Origin: Symmetrospora coprosmae
Lineage: Eukaryota; Basidiomycota; Cystobasidiomycetes; Symmetrosporaceae
DNA: 64,000 bases
Direction: 5' to 3'
Assembly (NCBI GenBank): GCA_008802785.1
Contig: VUYT01000007.1
Location: forward strand, 714,842 to 778,841
The position numbers and the translations under genes were made by a program. The notes beneath the pieces are model-generated. The model ran no database searches. It was not told the origin of the DNA and saw only the letters and a list, made by a program, of their open reading frames with translations. Below are positions 33,095 to 44,366 of this stretch, one piece after another (position 1 is the first letter of the stretch; the number at the start of each line of letters is the position of its first letter).

Positions 33095-34733
33095 ACGGCT
33101 TGCTAGACATCTGCGTTTCTTTCTAGTACGCTTCTGCTGTGTCGATAGATGCGAGCTTGCGCTGCAGTGATTTGGAAAACCTCCGGATAATAGCCATGCC
33201 TCCTCACCGCCCCCACAACCGCTGTGCGACGTCCAGAGTACGGTACGGTCCCTACGCATAAAATATACATAGAACGAGCTTGGCGGATCATCGTGCCCCG
33301 TTCCACTGCCGCAGACTGGTACGGTACCGTCGCGTGCCACGCGCGCGTCGCTCGTGGTGGGGGCGGTGTCGCCTCGATCCGCTCCTACCCGGAGGGGCTA
33401 CTTAGAGGCAGACGGTGTTGTGCGACAACCAGAGCGCTTCGCCCTTCTTCTCTGCTTGTTCTTGCGCCAACCGTATACTCGCACTGATGCAGAGATAGAC
33501 CATGTCTTGCAGATCCGCAGATCCAGGGTCGAGCTGCCGAAACAAAAGTGCTCAAATTCCCGCGAGCTGTCAGAGCACGGGCCGACTGGAAACCCCGAAG
33601 ATCCCGACGCGTCGGTCTCGGCCTCTCGAGTGTCTCGGGGCTGCCTTCAGCAAACAAAAGTCAATACGTCTGCAAGAGCCAGCATCTCTGACGTCGTGAG
33701 CATCCGCACCCTGCCTCTCTCGCAGAGATGATTGCCTTGCTCACATCGCGCAGAAGCGCTCCGTTTCATGTTGGGCTCGTGTTTGACCCCGGGGTCGCGC
33801 TTTACAATTGGCCGATACAAGACTGTTTCGAAGGTTTCCGTATTTCAGCGGTGGTGAATTCGAAAAGACTCTCTTTTTGCGTTCCTGCCCGAGGGGGAAT
33901 CATCCGATGGGACCACACATTGACGATACCTAAGATCCAAAGATGCTTTTGTGCACTGGCCCTCATTCTGTCACACCAAACGCGGTGGAAGTGCTGCGAC
34001 TCGCCTCCTGGATCAAGGACCATGCCATGACTTCAACAATCAAGCTGCAAAACTCTTTCTACCATGTCTGGTGCGGTCTTTTGCTCGCTCAGCGCCGGGT
34101 TTCCAGGCCCGCGCGCGAGGTGCAGAGGCGGGAGGAGGCGGGCGAATTCGAAGGCATGAGCCTCTTTCTCGAAAACTCCCAGCGAACCTCGCGAGACGAG
34201 CAGATCGACTGGCTGACGCAGCTGACGCAGCAACAGCGACGAGCGTTCCGACACGGAGCATTTGGCTCTCGTAAATGCAGATCGATGATTCGTGACAGGT
34301 TCGGGGTTGCTCGCGCGGGGCCTGCCTTTCCCAGCTCTCCGGACACGCGGAGATATCGCATCAATCAGTTGACATTCTACTCCGAAGTCTCTTCTGACGC
34401 TTTGCCGAATCAAGCTGCCAGTGCTGAACTCACTTCGTCTGCAGCACATCGCGGCGCACGCTTGCCAGGCTGGGCAGAGCAGCACGCAGAGATACTCGCT
34501 CAACCCGCGGAGGGGCTGACCCGCAACGGGAGTCCGCACCGCAAGCGATTCAAGCTCAGGATTGGCGCGTGTCCAAGCATGGCTGGTGGCGAGGCGGGAT
34601 GCGCCGGTACCGGCGCAACCGAGCGTGTACATGATGTACGGAGTATTTTCCGCCTCGGAGCGCATTGCGAAAAGTGCAGCGAAGGACAATGTCCGTGCAC
34701 GCGGAGATCTCCATCCCCGCACGAATCGCTATC
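33095..34733. other. Intergenic region between the GT2 genes
   Basis: About 1.6 kb. A 371-codon open frame starts at 33943 and runs through the region that shares motifs with the GT2-A promoter. It shows no domain and ends in low-complexity sequence, so I do not call it. Nothing else is recognised. Confidence 0.4.
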
Positions 34734-34855
34734 ACACTTCCGAAAGCAGCACGAAGAGCTCGACGCGAGGTGCAATGGGTCACTCAGAGCTGTTGAGCAT
34801 ACGTCAGGTCCATCCGGACACGGGCAGACGAGCCATGCCCCGGCCCGAACGCTAA
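34734..34855 (+). promoter_or_regulatory. Upstream block shared with GT2-A
   Basis: ACACTTCCGAAAGCAG (34734-34749), GACGAGCCATGC (34828-34839) and GAACGCTAA (34847-34855) repeat the ordered motifs found before GT2-A. They lie about 300-420 bp upstream of the GT2-B start. Confidence 0.5.
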
Positions 34856-35154
34856 AATCTCGCACAGTCTGCGCAGGCGATGTCAGGTCTGCAGCGAAGT
34901 TGAAACTCTCGACCTTCGTTTCTCACTGCTCATCTTCTCTTCTCATCATTCCTCTGCTATCACTCCTCCATTCACTCGCTTCCCTTCGCTTTCTACAGGG
35001 ACCCCACCCCCACAGTACAGGCGCGCCTCCGCCACTCTTCGTTACTTCTCCCGCATAGCTGCGGCATTGCCCTTGTCGCCTCCGACTGAGCCGGACAGCA
35101 CCTGTGGTACTTTTCACTCTCGTCTTCATTCCGCGACATCACACCTTTCGCACC

Positions 35155-38100
35155 ATGTCAACCCAGACTGCTCGCCAGCCTCTCGAGGCCGCTGGGCCTG
35201 TTAAGCCGGTCCAGCACTTGCCGTCCAGGCGCAAGCCTATCAACAGGGTAAGCAGACGCGTCTGATGGGAACGCATACTCCGCACTGGCGAGGGGGAGGC
35301 AGGGGCTGACAGTCCAATCGTCTCAACAGGAACTGGCAAAGCACCGCTTTCGGTCCATGTCTACGGACTCGAATATCACGCTCGCAGATCAGGACGATGG
35401 TCTGACCTCGTATCCTCTGCCGCTCAAAGCCATCGAAGCCGAGGGTCACAGACCGCAATTGTCGGCCTTGCAGAATGGGGAGCATCGCCTTCTATCGAAG
35501 GACTCCGCCGCCACCCTCAATGGCGAGGACGAAATCAAAAGACCCGAGCCATCTGCTCTGCAGAATACAAGGAATCGGCGGCTACTCTCCAAGGACTCGG
35601 CGATGACTCTGGCTGGCGATGACGAGTCCACTCCCTTCCGGGGCCACTCGCGCACGCCGTCCTCCGGGAGTGCCTTCGAGTACAATTCGGTACGAAGGAA
35701 GAGCTCTGTGCCCTTCCTGGTGAGTCTGCACCTCAAATTGTCCGGGAGTGTTATGGGGCCCGCTCTGACAGACACGGCCTTCGGATCCATACACAGGACC
35801 GGGCTCGATTCCGCAGTACCGACTCGGCGATGACCGTCGGCTCCAACTCGGACGATGGCTCCCAGGTCCAGTTCACGGATAATTATCCGACTTCGAGGAA
35901 GTCTTTCCGAGGTGCTGAGCGGCCTGTCTTCAAGTCCGGCTTCTTCAGCTCCTTCGGGGAGAACCGACCAGTGGATGAGGAGGCAGCTATCCCTGCGGAG
36001 GAGATCAAAGTCGACCCTCTCAAGCGCGTCAGCGACTGGCAGGCAAAGCAGCAGCAGGTCACCCCAACTGTCATCACTATTCCTGCGCCCATTATCTCGA
36101 CTCGCTCCTCCTCCTCCGACACGCAAGTGCAGGTCGATGATCTGCCTTCTCCAGGCTCGCAGGACTCGGTTGTCCTTGCATCGCCCGATGAGATTACGGC
36201 AAACCTCAAATCGATCGAGTTCCAGAATAGACTCGAGACGTACATCCCTGCTCCTGCTGTCGTGCCGCAGCCGGTCGAGCTCATCGAAAAGACCTCGGAG
36301 CCTCTCGAGACTCTCGGAGCTCAGGCGCGGCTCGAGCCTGAAGTCGCAGTCGTCCGCCTCGAGGAGGAAGTCGGCCCGGCTGTCGTTGCAGAAAAGGCGG
36401 AGAAAGAAGAGGAGGATGGACTGCCCAAGCCGGTTGCTGCAGCTGCTGCTGTCAAGCCCACTTCGCGCATACGTAGCTTCATTGAGGCGAAGCAGGCGGC
36501 CTGGGAGACCTGGTCGACGCTCAACCTGTCTCAGGATCCCGATATGCCCCTCGTTCTGCCGAGCCCTCCTACCGACACGGAGAAGCTGTCCTACCTGGAC
36601 TCTAACCGCAAGCTCCTCTTCAGCACCGGAGTCTTCTCGTTCCTCGCTCTCGCAGCTGGTCTTTGGCTCTTCGTTCAGGCCAATCCCGCTTTCTACTGGT
36701 TCGGTGTCATTGCCGGCTTCCTGCAGATCTACCTCTCCATTTCCTACTTTGTCGGTCTCACCGGCAAGGATTTCGACTACAAGACCCATCTCAAGGTGCT
36801 GGAGGACTTCCCTATCACCGACGACACCGCTCCGACCGTAGACATTTACCTGCCCTGCTGCAAAGAGCCGATGGACATCATTCGCAATACTTACAAATAC
36901 GTCCAAGCCCTCAAGTACCCTGCTGGCAAGTTGAAGGTCTACGTGCTGGATGATGGAGCGCTCGACGAGGTGAAGCAGGCCGCCGAGGAGTTCGGTTTCA
37001 ACTACATTTGCCGCGACAACCGACCTTATCTCAAGAAGGCAGGAAACCTGCGCTACGCTTTTACTCGGACTGAGGGCGAGTTTTTTGTCATCTTTGACGC
37101 CGACTTCTGGTACGTCGGAACCCGTTCATTCAGGCCCTATACATCCTGCGGTTTACTGACACCGTATTACCATCACTAGCCCACGCGAGGACTTCCTCCT
37201 AGAGTCCATCCCCGAACATCTGGCCAACCCGAACTACGCTATCCTTCAGACTCCCCAATTCTTCCGCGTGGTCAAGGAGCAGAGCTGGGTCGAGAGGGGC
37301 GCCGGTGCAACTCAGGAACTCTTCTACCGATACGTCCAGGTCAACCGAGACCGATGGGGAGCGCCCATCTGCGTCGGCTCTTGCGCCATCTACCGCCGCG
37401 AGGCTCTTGTCGAGACTGGAGGTACGGCAGAGATTGGTCACTCGGAGGACGTGCACACTGGTTTCTTTGCCATGACGCGAGGATGGAGAGTCAAGTACAT
37501 GCCAATCAACCTCGCCCTTGGCATCTGCCCCGATACCTGCAAAGCCTTCTTCTCCCAGCAAAATCGATGGTGCACTGGCTCAACAACCTTGTTCTGCAAT
37601 CCGGAATTCTGGCGCTCCTCTCTGACGCCCATCCAGAAGATGTGCTTCTCGAGCGGTATGAGTGAGTGTATGAAAGTCGTGCCAGGCTTCGCGTAGCTAC
37701 AGTACTGACCCTCATTCGCGTCTCGCAGTGTACTACAGCGCCACAGCTGTCGCGCAGTTTGTCAATCCCCTTCCTGGTATTCTTCTGATCTGGGCGGCCC
37801 CTCGACAACTCATCTGGTACAACCTCGCCTTCGTCATCCCCTCCTTGATCAATTCTACTTTGGTCTACAACTGGTGGAGCCGAGCAAAGTCTGGCAACGA
37901 GAATGCATGGGTCAAGGCCATCCAGGGTGAGTCAGCGCATTGCAAGCACATGCCTCATGAAGCGGTTCCAGTAGCTCATCCATGCTGTCCGTCAATAGCA
38001 TTCGCGCACCTTTCCGCCATCAAAGACAAGATGCTCGGCACTTCCCTTGCCTGGGTCCCGTCCGGCGACAGCAGAGCGCACAAGAGCACAAAGTACCGCA

Positions 38101-38357
38101 ACATGCGCCGAACAGCCATTATCTGGACAGCAGCCATGCAGATCTCCCTCTTCGTCGGCATGGGGGTCCGGATTCCCCAGGGCTTGACGGGATGGTACAA
38201 TTTCATGCCAATGCTGGCAGTCAATTTCTTGAATGTGAGCATTCAAGACCTAGGAACATCTGACAGATAGGACAGTTTGCTAACATGCGCTCTTCGATGC
38301 ATCTCGCAGCTCTGGAGCATCCACAAGTTCCTCCTGTGCGGAGCCGCCAAGAAGTAG
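35155..38357 (+). CDS. GT2 cellulose-synthase-like glycan synthase B
   Basis: Seven exons (35155-35247, 35330-35719, 35797-37109, 37180-37661, 37729-37926, 37999-38234, 38310-38357) give 919 residues. Domain order equals that of GT2-A: polar N-terminus, two TM helices, catalytic core (YVLDDGALDE, IFDADFCPRED, GHSEDVHTGFF, QQNRWCTGST) and C-terminal TM helices ending in LLCGAAKK. Exons 2-3, including the intron between them, are almost identical in DNA to GT2-A up to about codon 350, whereas the catalytic half is clearly diverged. Intron positions in the 3' half differ between the copies. It has the canonical DADFC, whereas GT2-A has DADFV. Likely role: cell-wall or capsule glucan synthesis at the plasma membrane from UDP-glucose. 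Confidence 0.92.
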
Positions 38358-38465
38358 AACCTTTTTCGACACCATTCACGGGTCTTCGGCTTCCTCTCTC
38401 TGCCATCTTACGACACACCTCAACGTCTAAAGAGCCTCGAGCTCGTTCTTTCTCCACTCGCCGCC

Positions 38466-38489
38466 ACATGTCCATGTCCATGTCCATGT
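38466..38489. repeat. TCCATG hexanucleotide repeat
   Basis: Almost four copies of TCCATG/CATGTC lie in the ~400-bp gap between GT2-B and the armadillo-repeat gene. The rest of 38358-38760 shows no gene. Confidence 0.6.
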
Positions 38490-38760
38490 CGCGGGCGGGC
38501 GCACCTTTGGGTTCCTTAGAGACGGGCATCGGGGCCAATGTGTGTAGAGGCCACCTCCCGAGCAGTGTTATTGTAGTAATCTAGACTTGCGCCTAGAGCT
38601 TTGTTGCGTTAACAGCACTCTCTTGGCGAAGGCGGCCACCCTAATAAATCCGAACTCCGGACGTCTTTCTCTCGGAGAGCTCTCTCGCTGTCTCCGACTG
38701 GCAGTACCCCTTCAGAGCCGTGAGAGCCACGCGCTTTTCGCCTTGTCACGCATTTGCGGC

Positions 38761-41739
38761 ATGAAGAGCAGTAGTAGCGACCTGAGCGACCGCGATACGG
38801 CTGCGGCGGTTGAGGAGCTGTCCGGGCGCATCATCGGCGAGCTCCACCTCGAGGACGGCAACGAAGGCGGCGACATTGACTGGGAGCGCACAGCAGGGCT
38901 GGCGCAGAGATGCGCAGACAGCTTGCGGAGCGGTGCGCAGCTGCAGTCACGGTGCTTTCAGTTCAGTCCATCACTGCTGATGCGAGCTAGCTGTGCGTCG
39001 TCAGGACCCGCCAGGACAATGTGGGCCCAAGGGCAGCTCATCCCCGTCTGCGGGCAGCTCCTCCAGATAGGTCTCGGGACGCCTGCTGCTCTCCCGTGCA
39101 TGACGCAGTGCTGCCGAGTCATTGGCAATATCGTCCTCGACCACCGTGAGCCATGCTTTTTTAGAAGGGCGCAACCAGCTGGCCGGCGTCATGCGGGCCG
39201 GAGCACTGACCGTATCCCTGTATCACCGACGCTGGCTTTCACTGCGCCCCCCAGCTGCGAACAGGACAAAGTGCAGAGTGGCAGACGTGCCGCAGAGGGT
39301 CTACCGCTTCTTGCAGGCCGTCCTCGCCGCTGCTCCACCATGCTCGTTGGCGTCCGACCAGGTCCTGGCCCTGAAAGCCGCAACAGGCGCTCTCCTCAAC
39401 CTGACAATAGACACGCGTGAGCCGCCCGCCTCGGGCTCGCATATCAGCGGATGCGCAGGAGTCATGTGCTGAGGCTGGCAACCTTGTGCAGCCGATATCC
39501 GCAGGATCCTGCTGGACGCCAAAGTAGCAGATGGCATCTCCGGCATGCTGTCCGTGCACAGAGTCGGCGTCTGGCCCATGCAGACCGACACGCTCGCACG
39601 AGCTACCATTGTAGAGTGGGCTACAAAACTGCTCCAGGAACTTTTGGCAGGCGAAGGTAAGCGGTCTCGCCAGCCTGTCTGCGGACCTGGTCGCGCCGCA
39701 TTCTGATGCTGGTGTCACCTGCCACGCGTCAGAGCGGCTGTCAACAACTGTAGCAAAGAACCTCTCCGGTGCGATACTTGCCCTCCCGCTACCCGGCACT
39801 CCGGATTTCGACCGGTCGTCCGGGCTTTCCGCATCTCTGCCAGCAGATGCGACTCGGACGCTTCTCGCGGCCGACCTCAGCATCATGCGCGCAGCCACCG
39901 AGATCTTGGAATCCATTGCCTATAAGGATGAAGCCTTCCAAGAACTGTTAGCGTTCCCGCCATCGTCCTCCTCAGCGACAGCCGATCAAAGCCTTCTGGA
40001 CCAGATGCTCGATTTTGTCGAACATGCGGATCTGTTGCCCGCTTGGCTGCCGTTAGCGCAGGAGGATGCAGAACGAGCAGCTGCGAAGGGGCAGCAGATG
40101 CAGAGTAGGAGACAGGAGGACGAGGAGGATGATGACGAGGGAGAAGTGCTGGATGTGGAGAAGTCTGTCAGCACTGTCAAGGCCGAGGTGGCACGGATTG
40201 TGATTGCAGTGTCGTCAAACGACCGCGTGATGCATGCTGCTTTTGAGGCGGTTTCAGGAGCACGGACAGGAGCAAGCGCCTTGCTGCCAAGGTGCACAGC
40301 CTGGATAAGGAGCGGCAGGACAGATCTCATCATCACAGGCAGTACGATGCTTGCCAACCTGGCGCGCAAAGGTAAGTCTCCTTGTCTCCGAGAGTGATTG
40401 GCGCGATGAAGACTGATTCGCGGCGATTCGGGCGGACAGAGTCATATTGCGTTCAGCTGGCACATGATCATGCTTTAGCGGAACCGCTCGCTGTCCTGCT
40501 GCAGGCCTATTCTGCATCTCCACCGCCACCGACCACACGTTCGGGAGAGGCTACGCAAGTCCTGCATGGCATCACTGGCCTGATCAAGAACTTGGCGATA
40601 CCCGGAGCCAACAAGCAGCTTCTCAGCGATGCAGGCGTTATTGAGCCATGCTTAGCTCTGTTGCGCCCGACGCTCGACATGGTGGTCCCGCTGCAGAACG
40701 CGAGCATCGGCATACTGAAGCACCTCTGTGCCGGCAACGTTGCAAGCGCACTCAAGGTTGTCTTGCCTGCTGTGGCTCCCGGACAGACGAACGTCATCAG
40801 CCTGTCCCCCGCCAACGCAAATGCGAATGGCGGCGCGGCATCGGGCAATGGGCCGCTTGACGTTGTCCTCGACCTCATCGCGCGCACAAGTGACGTGCGT
40901 CTGAAAAGCGAGGCGACCCGGCTTCTTGTCAATGTCATTCGGTCTCTCTACTCGGCCAGATCCATTGCGTCCCCCGTCACGCCCTCAGCGCTCGGCGGCC
41001 TCGAGACGGGGATCGCCAAGTCCCGCGCGAGAGCCATCTTGGAGAAGAGCGACAAGATGGCTGAGGCGATCAGCGAGATGCTGCGCACGGGCGAGAAGTA
41101 CCCGGTCTTGGTCAATGAGGCGATTGTGGCTTTAACTCTGCTCAGTACAACGGAACCCGGAGGTGAGCTTGTCGATCTGTCTCATCGTGTAAGAACAGAG
41201 CTGAATTGTGCCATTCACCAGCTACCGTCACGCTGCAAGCGGTGACTACTGTGCACGAGACCCTACACTCGCCACCGCCTATGACTGGCGCAGCGGGCCT
41301 GCCCGCTGCTGCTGGAGATCCGTCGAGCCCGGCGCAACCAGGCGGCCGGCCTCGACCTCTGCCGAGGCGGACCAACGGCTTTACGAGCAATACGCAGCTC
41401 TCTCCCTCGACGCCCAACTCGCGCGCCCCGTCGCTCATGACGCGCTCCGCCCCGCCGAGCGCGCTCGACATCCTGATCCGTTGGCTGACCGAATACAGCA
41501 TCACGGCCGCCAACATGCCGGCCGAGCTCGCAGGAAACGCGCTCGCGCTCCTCGAGGGCATGATACGGAGCCCGCCGCTCGCGCAGGAGGACAATGCGGC
41601 GGCGAGGAAACGGCTCAGGCTGAACGAGTGCAAGGCCGTCGTCCGGGGCGTCGTTGGACGGAAGCCCGAGCTGCCGGCCGAGGAGGCGCTGCAACACGCG
41701 GCGAAGCGGGCGCTGGGCGTGCTGGAGGCTTTGGCCTGA
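38761..41739 (+). CDS. SmgGDS/RAP1GDS1-like armadillo-repeat protein
   Basis: Eight exons (38761-38932, 39005-39145, 39165-39211, 39296-39416, 39492-39656, 39733-40371, 40479-41162, 41222-41739) join in phase to 828 residues. Armadillo signatures recur: CCRVIGNIVLDH...NQLAGVMRAGAL, LKAATGALLNLTIDT, GITGLIKNLAIPGANKQLL, LQNASIGILKHLCAG and EATRLLVNVIRSL. This pattern and the overall length fit the RAP1 GTPase-GDP dissociation stimulator family, which binds prenylated small GTPases as exchange factor or chaperone in the cytosol. An acidic insert (EDEEDDDEGE) lies mid-protein. The join at 39146-39164 needs a 19-nt intron or a frameshift. The exon 2 acceptor is inferred from phase. The family call rests on repeat pattern alone, so another ARM protein is possible. 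Confidence 0.72.
39146..39164 (+). other. Putative 19-nt intron
   Basis: GTGAGCCATGCTTTTTTAG separates GNIVLDH from GRNQLAGVMRAGAL, which lie in different frames. It has a consensus donor, a T6 tract and AG. Removing it aligns the armadillo motif without a gap. A one-base indel in the T6 run would also reconnect the frames, adding six residues. Confidence 0.5.
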
Positions 41740-41984
41740 TGCCAGCGAAGACGCGGCGGCGGGTGCGGGTGCGGGTGCGGATAGGACGATGCGGCTTGAC
41801 CTGCACCAATCCCGCGATTCGTCTGAAGTAAAGTGGGTTCCTGCAGTGGTCGTGTCTTGGCATATCCGGCAGTGCGTGATGGCGGGTAGTGGGCGTCTGT
41901 TGTCTGGCAGTGAAGTGTAGCCGTGCCGCAATGGTCGTGCTTGCCTTGATGATCGCCTTGCCTCTGCGCACCTCGGTGCCTCGT

Positions 41985-42970
41985 TCACACCTGTCGCTCG
42001 TGCTGATCGCTGGCAGCGCGCAGTTCCTGCAATCGCTTCTCAATGTCGTTCACCTGGTCGTTGACGACGGCGAGCTCGTCTCTGGTTTTGCTGATTTTCA
42101 CCCTGATGGTCTCGGCGTACTCCTCATTGGAGACTCTGCGAATGGGTGCGACCGAGAAGAACGACTCGGTGACGCGCTGGTACAGCGGAGGCTTCGGCGG
42201 GCCGGCCTGCAATTTGACGGTGCCGAGCTCCGTCTCTCTCTGACTGCGCTTCTGGATGTAGCGTATCCGTGCGAGGTTGAGCTCGTTGAACCCGAGCTGG
42301 CCGAGGAGGGCGAACAGGCCGAACGTGAAGCCGCCCGAGACGATGCGGCGCGACAAGCCGTAATGGTAGGTTGCGAACCCGGCGCCCGTTGCTGCACCGG
42401 CAGAAGAGGATTCGAGCATGTTCTTGAGGTGGAGCGAGGGCTTGCTAGCGTGTGTGCTTGTCGTGCGCAGGTGCTCGAGCGTAGGCACAGCCAGGTACTC
42501 GCGCAGGGCTGCGTAAGGCGTTAGGGGAGCGGAAGAATCCCAAGCGGACAAGGAGGCAGAGCGGAGCCGAAACCTCAGTGGCTGGAGGACGCCCTGAGAT
42601 GGGCCTAGAGACTGGACGCGGACGCACAGAAGAAGACGAAAGCGGTGCTGGCTGTGGACAGGGATGAGTGGAAGGCGGCTGGGATGGCCGGGGCGAACCT
42701 CCATGCGGCAATGGTGGCACCGGACAGGGCTCCAGCGAGGGCTGTATGTTGGTACAGCATTGAAATCAGCATCACCGTCCGCATCTGCGCCTGAGCTCGC
42801 TGTGCCTGCCCCGCCCTACCGAATCCTCCCGTCCTGGCCACGACGCGCTGAGCTGCTCCTTCCTCCCTGAAATTGTCGGCGAGGACCTGCTGCAGGGAGG
42901 ATGGCGACGGATTGCCATTGCTGCCCGTCGCCATCGCCATCGTCGCCGATGTCGTTGTCTGCATACTCAT
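41985..42970 (-). CDS. Small membrane protein with C-terminal coiled coil, function unknown
   Basis: Two exons (42970-42628, 42508-41985) give 288 residues. There is a polar Met/Thr/Gln-rich N-terminus, two or three hydrophobic segments (TVMLISMLYQ with LAGALSGATIAAW, STASTAFVFF, and FTFGLFALLGQLGF), then a charged C-terminal helix (SKTRDELAVVNDQVNDIEKR) that looks like a coiled coil. Splicing from FVFF to SLREYLAVPTLEHL is in phase 1. The start lies only ~135 bp from the divergently transcribed P5C reductase ATG, so the two share a compact promoter. I do not recognise the family. An organellar membrane location is possible but not shown. Confidence 0.65.
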
Positions 42971-43104
42971 ACTCAATATCCGGAGACGGCGTGTTGGTCG
43001 CAGGAAGAGAGGGATACAATAGATGTGTCGAGCTGGCAGGCCGCCGAGGTGCTTCTGCGTCCTGCCAATATCGGATCAGATACACACAATATATACCGAC
43101 AGAC

Positions 43105-44366
43105 ATGCCATACACTCTGGCCGTGCTCGGATGCGGCACAATGGGCATTGCCGTCCTGTCGGGCGTCCTCAGCAGCAGCGCAGAGCTGCACGCCGCCGCC
43201 GAGGCGGATAGCAATGGCAGCAATGGCAACGGCAACGGCAATGGCAATGGCAACGGCAATGGCGAAGAAGCTGGATCCCTCGAGAGTTCGCAGGTCCTCA
43301 GTCCGGATCTCGACTACCTGCCCAACGCCTACATTGCGACGGTCGCCCGCGAAGAGAGCGCGCGAAAGCTCACAAAGACATTCAGGAGCATGCAGGGCGG
43401 CCAGGCTGTCAAGGTGCTCGCGGCCAAGAACGTGGACGCCGTGCAGCAGGCGGATGTCGTTCTCCTCTGGTGCGTGGTGCGGAGAGCAATCTGCGCGCAC
43501 CTCGAGGCTTGGGAGCTGCTTGCTGATGGTGCGCCATCGTGCAGCTGCAAGCCCCAACTGGCTCATGCTATCCTCACCGAAGAGGGCATGCAGAGCGCGC
43601 TCGAGAGCAAGCTTCTCATCTCTATCCTCGCCGGCACGACCATCAACCAGCTCAAGAGCTGGTCTCCATCTTCCACGCGTGTCGTACGGGCAATGCCAAA
43701 CACTCCCTGCAAGGTGTGCAGTCGCCTCTCCCACACCATGGCGATTTATACCAGGAGCACTCAAGCTGACTTAAGATCGCCCGTCTCTCCCGCTGCGCAG
43801 ATCCGCGAAGGAATGACCATCATCACGCCGCCTTCTCCGTCCTCCCAGAACGCCACCATGGACCGCAACATCCTGACGCAGCTCTTCAGCCCCATCGGGC
43901 GGCATCGCTTCCTCGACGAAAAACACTTTGACGCGTGCACGGCGTTGAGTGGGAGCGGGCCCGCATTCGCCTGCTTGGTCCTCGAGGCAATGGCCGACGG
44001 AGGCGTCATGATGGGCCTGCCGCGAAACGAGGCGCTCGAGCTTGCTGCACAGAGTGAGTCGCCCCCTTTCAACAGCAGTACATTCGGGAGTCGCAGGTGC
44101 GCAGGTCTATCTACACCCGTGCTTACCCGTCTCCGTCGCCGATCGCAGCCATGCAAGGCGCCGCGCGGATGGTCCTGCAGTCGGGCTCGCACCCCGCAGC
44201 CATCAAGGACAGCGTCACCACCCCCGGCGGCTGCACCATTGCCGGCTTGCTCACCCTCGAAGACGGCAAAGTCCGGAGCACAATGGCCCGGTGCATCCAG
44301 GCGGCCACGCAGCATGCGGCTGGACTGGGCGGCGCGAAAGAGGCCGGCGCGGGCTACAGGAAGTAG
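43105..44366 (+). CDS. PRO3: Pyrroline-5-carboxylate reductase
   Basis: Four exons (43105-43469, 43545-43713, 43801-44053, 44149-44366) give 334 residues. The Rossmann loop VLGCGTMGIAVLSGV binds NAD(P)H. VVLLCCKPQLAH, RVVRAMPNTPCKIREGMT, LSGSGPAFACLVLEAMADGG and the C-terminal signature TTPGGCTIAGLLTLEDGKVR are diagnostic. The enzyme catalyses the last step of proline synthesis, reducing pyrroline-5-carboxylate in the cytosol. An Asn-Gly repeat of about seventeen residues, encoded by a GGCAAC/GGCAAT microsatellite, is inserted shortly after the nucleotide-binding helix, where most homologues have no such run. A TATATA sequence lies ~10 bp before the ATG and may not be a true TATA box. Confidence 0.95.
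43215..43262 (+). repeat. In-frame GGCAAY hexanucleotide repeat in PRO3
   Basis: About eight GGCAAC/GGCAAT units encode alternating Gly-Asn between the first alpha-helix and the second beta-strand of the reductase. Being a multiple of six, length changes keep the frame. Confidence 0.85.

Noticed and set aside
33943-35058. A 371-codon open frame between the GT2 genes
   Set aside because: No domain or consistent codon pattern. It covers the sequence blocks shared with the other GT2 promoter and ends in pyrimidine-rich leader sequence, so it is probably chance openness of GC-rich DNA.
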